Origin: Streptomyces roseifaciens
Lineage (GTDB): Bacteria > Actinomycetota > Actinomycetes > Streptomycetales > Streptomycetaceae
Assembly (NCBI RefSeq): GCF_001445655.1
Contig: NZ_LNBE01000003.1
Span: forward strand, 1,904,530-1,968,529
Length of the DNA stretch: 64,000 bases
Direction of reading: 5' to 3'
Shown here: positions 62,442 to 64,000 of the stretch, piece by piece
How the letters are laid out: each line of letters starts with the position of its first letter
How positions within the stretch are numbered: position 1 is the first letter of the stretch
Program-made: the position numbers and the translations under genes
Notes under the pieces: generated by a model
Database searches by the model: none
Seen by the model: the letters and a program-made list of their open reading frames with translations, nothing else
What the model was told of the DNA's origin: nothing

Positions 62442-62588
62442 ATGAGAACCCCGCTGGACGCCGGATGCGCACTCCTCGACCACAGCCGGCGCGGCTCCGC
62501 CCGGAGGCTGACGGCAGCCGAACTCGGCGAACCGAGGGAGAGCCGCGCCCCGGGCACCCACGCCTTGGAGGGGCAGCCGGGCCGGTGA
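62442..62588 (+). CDS. Possible small ORF after the TPR gene
   Basis: A 48-codon frame beginning MRTPLDAGCALLDHSRRGSA starts 12 bases after the TPR stop with a GGAGTGAG ribosome site. No recognisable family; composition is basic. It may be chance, but it fills the 170-base gap. Confidence 0.3.
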   Translation: MRTPLDAGCALLDHSRRGSARRLTAAELGEPRESRAPGTHALEGQPGR

Positions 62589-62599
62589 CCGAGAGGGGG

Positions 62600-63676
62600 T
62601 CAGCCGGCCGGCACCTCGGCGTCCGCCGGCTCGAACGACCTCAGGCCGCTCGTCAGCTCCAGGAGAGTGTCCTCCGCCAGGTCACGCAGGAAGTCGGGGC
62701 ACACCCATCCGTCCAGGGGCTCGTCCTCCTGGTCCGCCTCGTCCTCCTGGTCCCACCCGTAGTACTCGGCGATCTCGGCCCGGCCGCCGGGGCTGCGCAG
62801 GAAGTAGCCGACCTGGCTTGCGTAGTCCGGGTCGCCGGTGTCGGGGTGCTCGCCGGGGGCGTGGGTGCACGGACGGTCCTCCAGCAGCGGAAGGGCCCCC
62901 TCGATCCCCTTGATCATCGCGTCCAGTACCGAGCGGTCCGTGATCCTCTCCGACGTCGCGTACCAGCAGGTCGCGTTCATGGTCACGAGGTAGCCGGCCA
63001 GCACTCCGCGGGTGGGCCGGGAGGGAAGGCAGGCGGCCTCGTCCTTCAGGTCCTCGTGCGGATCGCCGTAGGGGTAGTCGTTCACGATCCCCGATAGGGT
63101 GCTGATGCAGCTGCGGTGGTACTTCGGTGCTCCCACGGGGATGCGACGGACGGTCAACGGGGCGATCACGTCCGCGGCGAGCCGTGCCCACCCCGCGACG
63201 TTGCCGGGGCACAGCACCCGCTCGGGGTCGACGATGTCGGTGCTGGTGCCGTCGGGGTCGGGGTCACCGTCACTGTCGGCGTCGGCGTCGATGTCCGTGA
63301 CGGCGTCCGGCGTCGCGAGCTTGCCGGTCAGCAGTCCGGTGTCACCGTTCCGGATCTCGTCCTCCAGTGAGTCCATCTCGGCCTCGTACGGATGACCGTC
63401 GTGCGAGCAGGGCCGGCTGCCCAGTGCTTCGACCGCGGCCCGAAGGGCGTCGAGCGCGGCGCGCTCGGCCTCCTCCTCGGGACGCCAGGCGAGGTAACCC
63501 GACATCGCCACCAGCCCGGACACCCAGATGCGGGCCTCTTCTCCGCCCGGGTCGGCGGCGAGCCGGCGGGCGCAGTCCAGGACGAGGGGGACCGCTTCGT
63601 CCGCGGGGGACGTGTCGCGGATGTTCTCCCAGGCGGCGGCGAGCCGGGCCACGCCCGGGTCGGTTGTAATGATCAT
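62600..63676 (-). CDS. Hypothetical acidic protein
   Basis: A 358-aa soluble, strongly acidic protein, unrecognised. It has two similar halves: a DSLEDEIRNGDTG region and a later PDYASQVGYFLRSPGG region, each preceded by a cysteine/His pair (RPCSHDGHP and RPCTHAPGEHP), suggesting an internal duplication. A repeat-encoded Asp run (DIDADADSDGDPDPDG) lies between them. ATG at 63676; an upstream ATG at 63760 is in frame. Similar repeated-domain proteins occur in Streptomyces near toxin loci, but no role can be given. Confidence 0.65.
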   Translation of the reverse strand: MIITTDPGVARLAAAWENIRDTSPADEAVPLVLDCARRLAADPGGEEARIWVSGLVAMSGYLAWRPEEEAERAALDALRAAVEALGSRPCSHDGHPYEAEMDSLEDEIRNGDTGLLTGKLATPDAVTDIDADADSDGDPDPDGTSTDIVDPERVLCPGNVAGWARLAADVIAPLTVRRIPVGAPKYHRSCISTLSGIVNDYPYGDPHEDLKDEAACLPSRPTRGVLAGYLVTMNATCWYATSERITDRSVLDAMIKGIEGALPLLEDRPCTHAPGEHPDTGDPDYASQVGYFLRSPGGRAEIAEYYGWDQEDEADQEDEPLDGWVCPDFLRDLAEDTLLELTSGLRSFEPADAEVPAG

Positions 63677-63847
63677 GCCCTGTATGACGGGGGCCGTGTC
63701 CGGTCCGGTTCCCGCCGTCCGGGCCCTGGCCTGGCCGGCCCCGCGGGCGCCGATGGTCACTCAGGCGGTCGGCATCGAAGTCGAATGAGTATGCGAGTGA
63801 GTACGTGTGCTCAGGCCGGAGCGGCCCGGCTCCCGGATGCTGGGATC

Positions 63848-64000
63848 ATGACGACGACGCCTCACCTCGCCTTTCCGCCCGCGCCCCCGGCGCCCGCTCC
63901 GGCCGGTCGGCCGGGCCATCGCCGGAAGCTGGTGGCCGGTGCCGTGGCGGCGCTGGTCCTGCTGCTGGTCGCCGGGATCGCCGCCGGGTGGTGGCTGACG
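63848..64000 (+). CDS. N-terminus of a membrane protein (continues past window)
   Basis: Fifty-one codons are visible: a Pro/Ala-rich cytoplasmic start (MTTTPHLAFPPAPPAPAPAG) followed by basic residues and a strong membrane helix (LVAGAVAALVLLLVAGIAAG). The rest lies beyond the right edge; the type cannot be told. Confidence 0.6.
   Translation, partial: MTTTPHLAFPPAPPAPAPAGRPGHRRKLVAGAVAALVLLLVAGIAAGWWLT

Overview
The window is high-GC actinobacterial DNA (strong third-position GC, Gram-positive TAT and Sec signal peptides, GTG starts, GGAGG ribosome sites, SapB-type lanthipeptide genes, TipA-like MerR, SpoIIE-type phosphatases) and reads as a Streptomyces chromosome, most likely an accessory or arm region. 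It has no tRNA, rRNA, transposase or CRISPR array that I can see.

Layout. 1-3.4 kb: the 5' part of a type I PKS gene (AMP-ligase, ACP, KS) that runs off the left edge. 3.5-10.1 kb: a membrane protein, a secreted SLT-domain protein, a DUF4232 protein, a secreted protein-arginine-deiminase-like enzyme, an LppU-like protein and an HNH-nuclease lipoprotein. 10.2-17.4 kb: acetyltransferases, a TipA-like MerR regulator coupled to an antibiotic-type glycosyltransferase, a P450 scrap, a truncated AMP ligase and a divergent HTH/unknown pair whose second gene is frameshifted. 17.6-30.4 kb: FAD oxidase, methyltransferase, a TNT-type NADase toxin with a coupled 85-aa partner, MFS efflux, PP2C phosphatase, KAS II, and a HemK2/CDGSH/iron-redox cassette. 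30.6-41 kb: truncated genes flanking an orphan eCIS-type (DUF4157) effector with a Tgl-like transglutaminase C-terminus, FHA protein, secreted dioxygenase, AraC, CocE hydrolase with divergent TetR, and a HEAT/LRV-like repeat protein.

41.0-51.8 kb is the most coherent system: a complete class III lanthipeptide operon on the minus strand. A LanKC synthetase is followed by three 29-residue precursor genes, a hairpin attenuator, an FtsX-type permease, an MFS exporter, a prolyl oligopeptidase and a LolD-type ATPase, with most downstream genes overlapping by 4-8 bases. All three precursors carry an S-x2-S-x3-C labionin motif and a Pro two residues before the first motif Ser, which fits leader removal by the encoded prolyl oligopeptidase. 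An ArsR-like regulator lies just upstream.

52.1-57.2 kb: a frame-broken PucR-type regulator, an MscS channel, then a strange mosaic (54.6-56.1 kb) made of direct and inverted pieces of the SLT gene seen at 4.7-5.7 kb and of the adjacent phosphatase gene, including a 552-base direct repeat of the first locus, a 121-bp perfect inverted repeat and a G10C11 tract. It is either a real microhomology rearrangement or an assembly fault. 57.3-64 kb: a bulb-lectin protein, TetR with divergent aldo/keto reductase, glutathione peroxidase, a TPR-like protein, a hypothetical protein and the start of a membrane protein.

All family calls are from reading the translated sequence; no database search was run.
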